Shown piece after piece: positions 63,135 through 64,000 of a stretch of 64,000 nt of DNA (its first letter is position 1; each line of letters begins with the position of its first letter). The stretch is from Longitalea arenae. GTDB taxonomy: Bacteria; Bacteroidota; Bacteroidia; Chitinophagales; Chitinophagaceae. The notes under the pieces were generated by a model that was not told the origin of the DNA, searched no databases, and worked only from the letters and a program-made list of their open reading frames with translations. Made by a program: the position numbers and the translations under genes. Where the stretch lies: assembly GCF_016924755.1 (NCBI RefSeq), contig NZ_JAFFJX010000008.1, positions 186,001-250,000 on the forward strand, written 5' to 3'.

Positions 63135-64000
63135 ATGAGATCACTACTGACTGTCCTTATTTCCCTTTGCCTGACCACCGCCAAAGCCCAGCCATCCCTC
63201 TATATCATTAATGCCGACAGCACCCGCATACAATTAACGCCGGAAGGCGCTGCTCACCTCGCCTCCCTGCCCCTCAAATGCATTTACCAGGAATATCCCA
63301 ATAAGACAGGCCATACCGCCAGTGGCGACAGCGACCAGGTACTTACGCCCAAACAACTGCATCCCACTTTCTATGGATGTTTCGACTGGCACAGCTGTGT
63401 ACATGGCTATTGGATGCTGGCGCGTTTACTGAAACAGTTTCCGGCCCTGCCGCAAAAAGCAGATATAGAAAAAGTATTCAACGAAAATATTACGGCCGAA
63501 AAGATCGCTACAGAAGTCGCTTATTTTAAAGCGCCATTGGCAAGATCGTGGGAGCGTACTTATGGCTGGGCCTGGTTACTCAGGCTCGATCAGGAACTGC
63601 TGCAATGGGATCATGCCAATGCACAGCAATGGCGCACCACCCTGCAACCGCTAACACAAACGATCGTTGCACTTTGGAAAGCTTATTTACCCAAACTCAC
63701 CTACCCCAATCGTACCGGCGTTCATCCCAACACGGCGTTCGGATTGGTATTTGCGCTGGATTATGCCCGCGCGGTTGGTGATACGGCATTTGAGCGGGCC
63801 ATTGTAAAAACAGCCAGCGGCGTGTACGGTAAAGATGAACAGGCGCCCATTCGCTGGGAACCCGACGGCTCAGATTTCCTGTCGCCCTCGCTGGAAGAAG
63901 TAGACCTGATGCGGCGGGTATTACCAGCCGCTGAATTTATGAGCTGGTTCAATAAATATATTCCCGCCAATGGCTTGCAAAATATCATGCAGATCCCTAT
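63135..64000 (+). CDS. DUF2891-family secreted protein, 3' end missing
   Basis: The frame runs open from ATG 63135 to the window end, 288 codons, so the C-terminus is outside. A signal peptide (LLTVLISLCLTTAKAQ) precedes the mature part. DUF2891 hallmarks are FYGCFDWHSCVHGYWMLARL, RTYGWAWLLRLDQELLQW and RTGVHPNTAFGLVFALDYA. The family is thought to be an alpha/alpha-barrel glycan-related or cupin-free hydrolase, but its chemistry is not established. It is preceded by the palindromic repeat at 63047. Confidence 0.88.
   Translation, partial: MRSLLTVLISLCLTTAKAQPSLYIINADSTRIQLTPEGAAHLASLPLKCIYQEYPNKTGHTASGDSDQVLTPKQLHPTFYGCFDWHSCVHGYWMLARLLKQFPALPQKADIEKVFNENITAEKIATEVAYFKAPLARSWERTYGWAWLLRLDQELLQWDHANAQQWRTTLQPLTQTIVALWKAYLPKLTYPNRTGVHPNTAFGLVFALDYARAVGDTAFERAIVKTASGVYGKDEQAPIRWEPDGSDFLSPSLEEVDLMRRVLPAAEFMSWFNKYIPANGLQNIMQIP

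Overview
The window reads as chromosomal DNA of a Bacteroidota bacterium, most likely family Chitinophagaceae (Niastella/Chitinophaga-like). The basis is two SusC/SusD pairs each preceded by a hybrid two-component system (HTCS) gene, a pectate lyase with a type-IX-secretion-like C-terminal tail, promoters of the Bacteroidota TTTG / TAnnTTTG type, and families common in this group (GT117/DUF2723, NADP-GAPDH-like ALDH, DUF4256, DUF2891). The genus is inference only. No rRNA, IS element, prophage or CRISPR array was seen.

Layout. 0-2.7 kb: the 3' end of a lutB-like gene, a deacetylase-like protein and a lipoprotein. 2.7-14 kb (minus strand): HTCS1, SusC1, SusD1, a 30-unit heptanucleotide repeat, then purH. 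14-25 kb: tRNA-Cys, corA, a thiamine-diphosphate oxidase-like enzyme, cyanophycin synthetase, an MBL hydrolase, a GntR regulator, and a five-gene ArsR operon with a readable operator-promoter. 25-28.4 kb: two single-domain receiver proteins (one with Glu replacing the phospho-Asp) and a double-PAS histidine kinase. 28.5-31.4 kb: a NEW3 protein/ATPase/permease ABC operon. 31.5-35.3 kb: groES-groEL, a small unknown protein and a geranylgeranyl-reductase-like flavoprotein. 35.4-38 kb: a small unknown protein plus a metzincin-like metalloprotease with no signal peptide. 38-49 kb (minus): a pectin-type utilisation locus of sensor-less HTCS2, SusC2, SusD2 and pectate lyase. 49-55 kb: GAPN-like dehydrogenase, ABC exporter, SPW-repeat protein, SAM hydrolase-like protein and an SDR. 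55.2-56.7 kb: a tRNA-Lys cluster (one broken, two intact copies) followed by a striking gene-free array of about 18 degenerate 21-22 bp units. 56.7-64 kb: a large GT117 membrane protein, a VWA + MoxR-type AAA pair, and a DUF2891 protein cut by the window end.

The clearest functional unit is the pectin-type locus: the lyase should cut pectic polymers outside the cell, SusD2/SusC2 import the oligomers, and HTCS2 regulates. Both HTCS-SusC intergenic regions carry the same paired G-run element 20-22 bp apart, a candidate HTCS operator. The strongest unexplained structure is the helically phased repeat array at 55981-56369.
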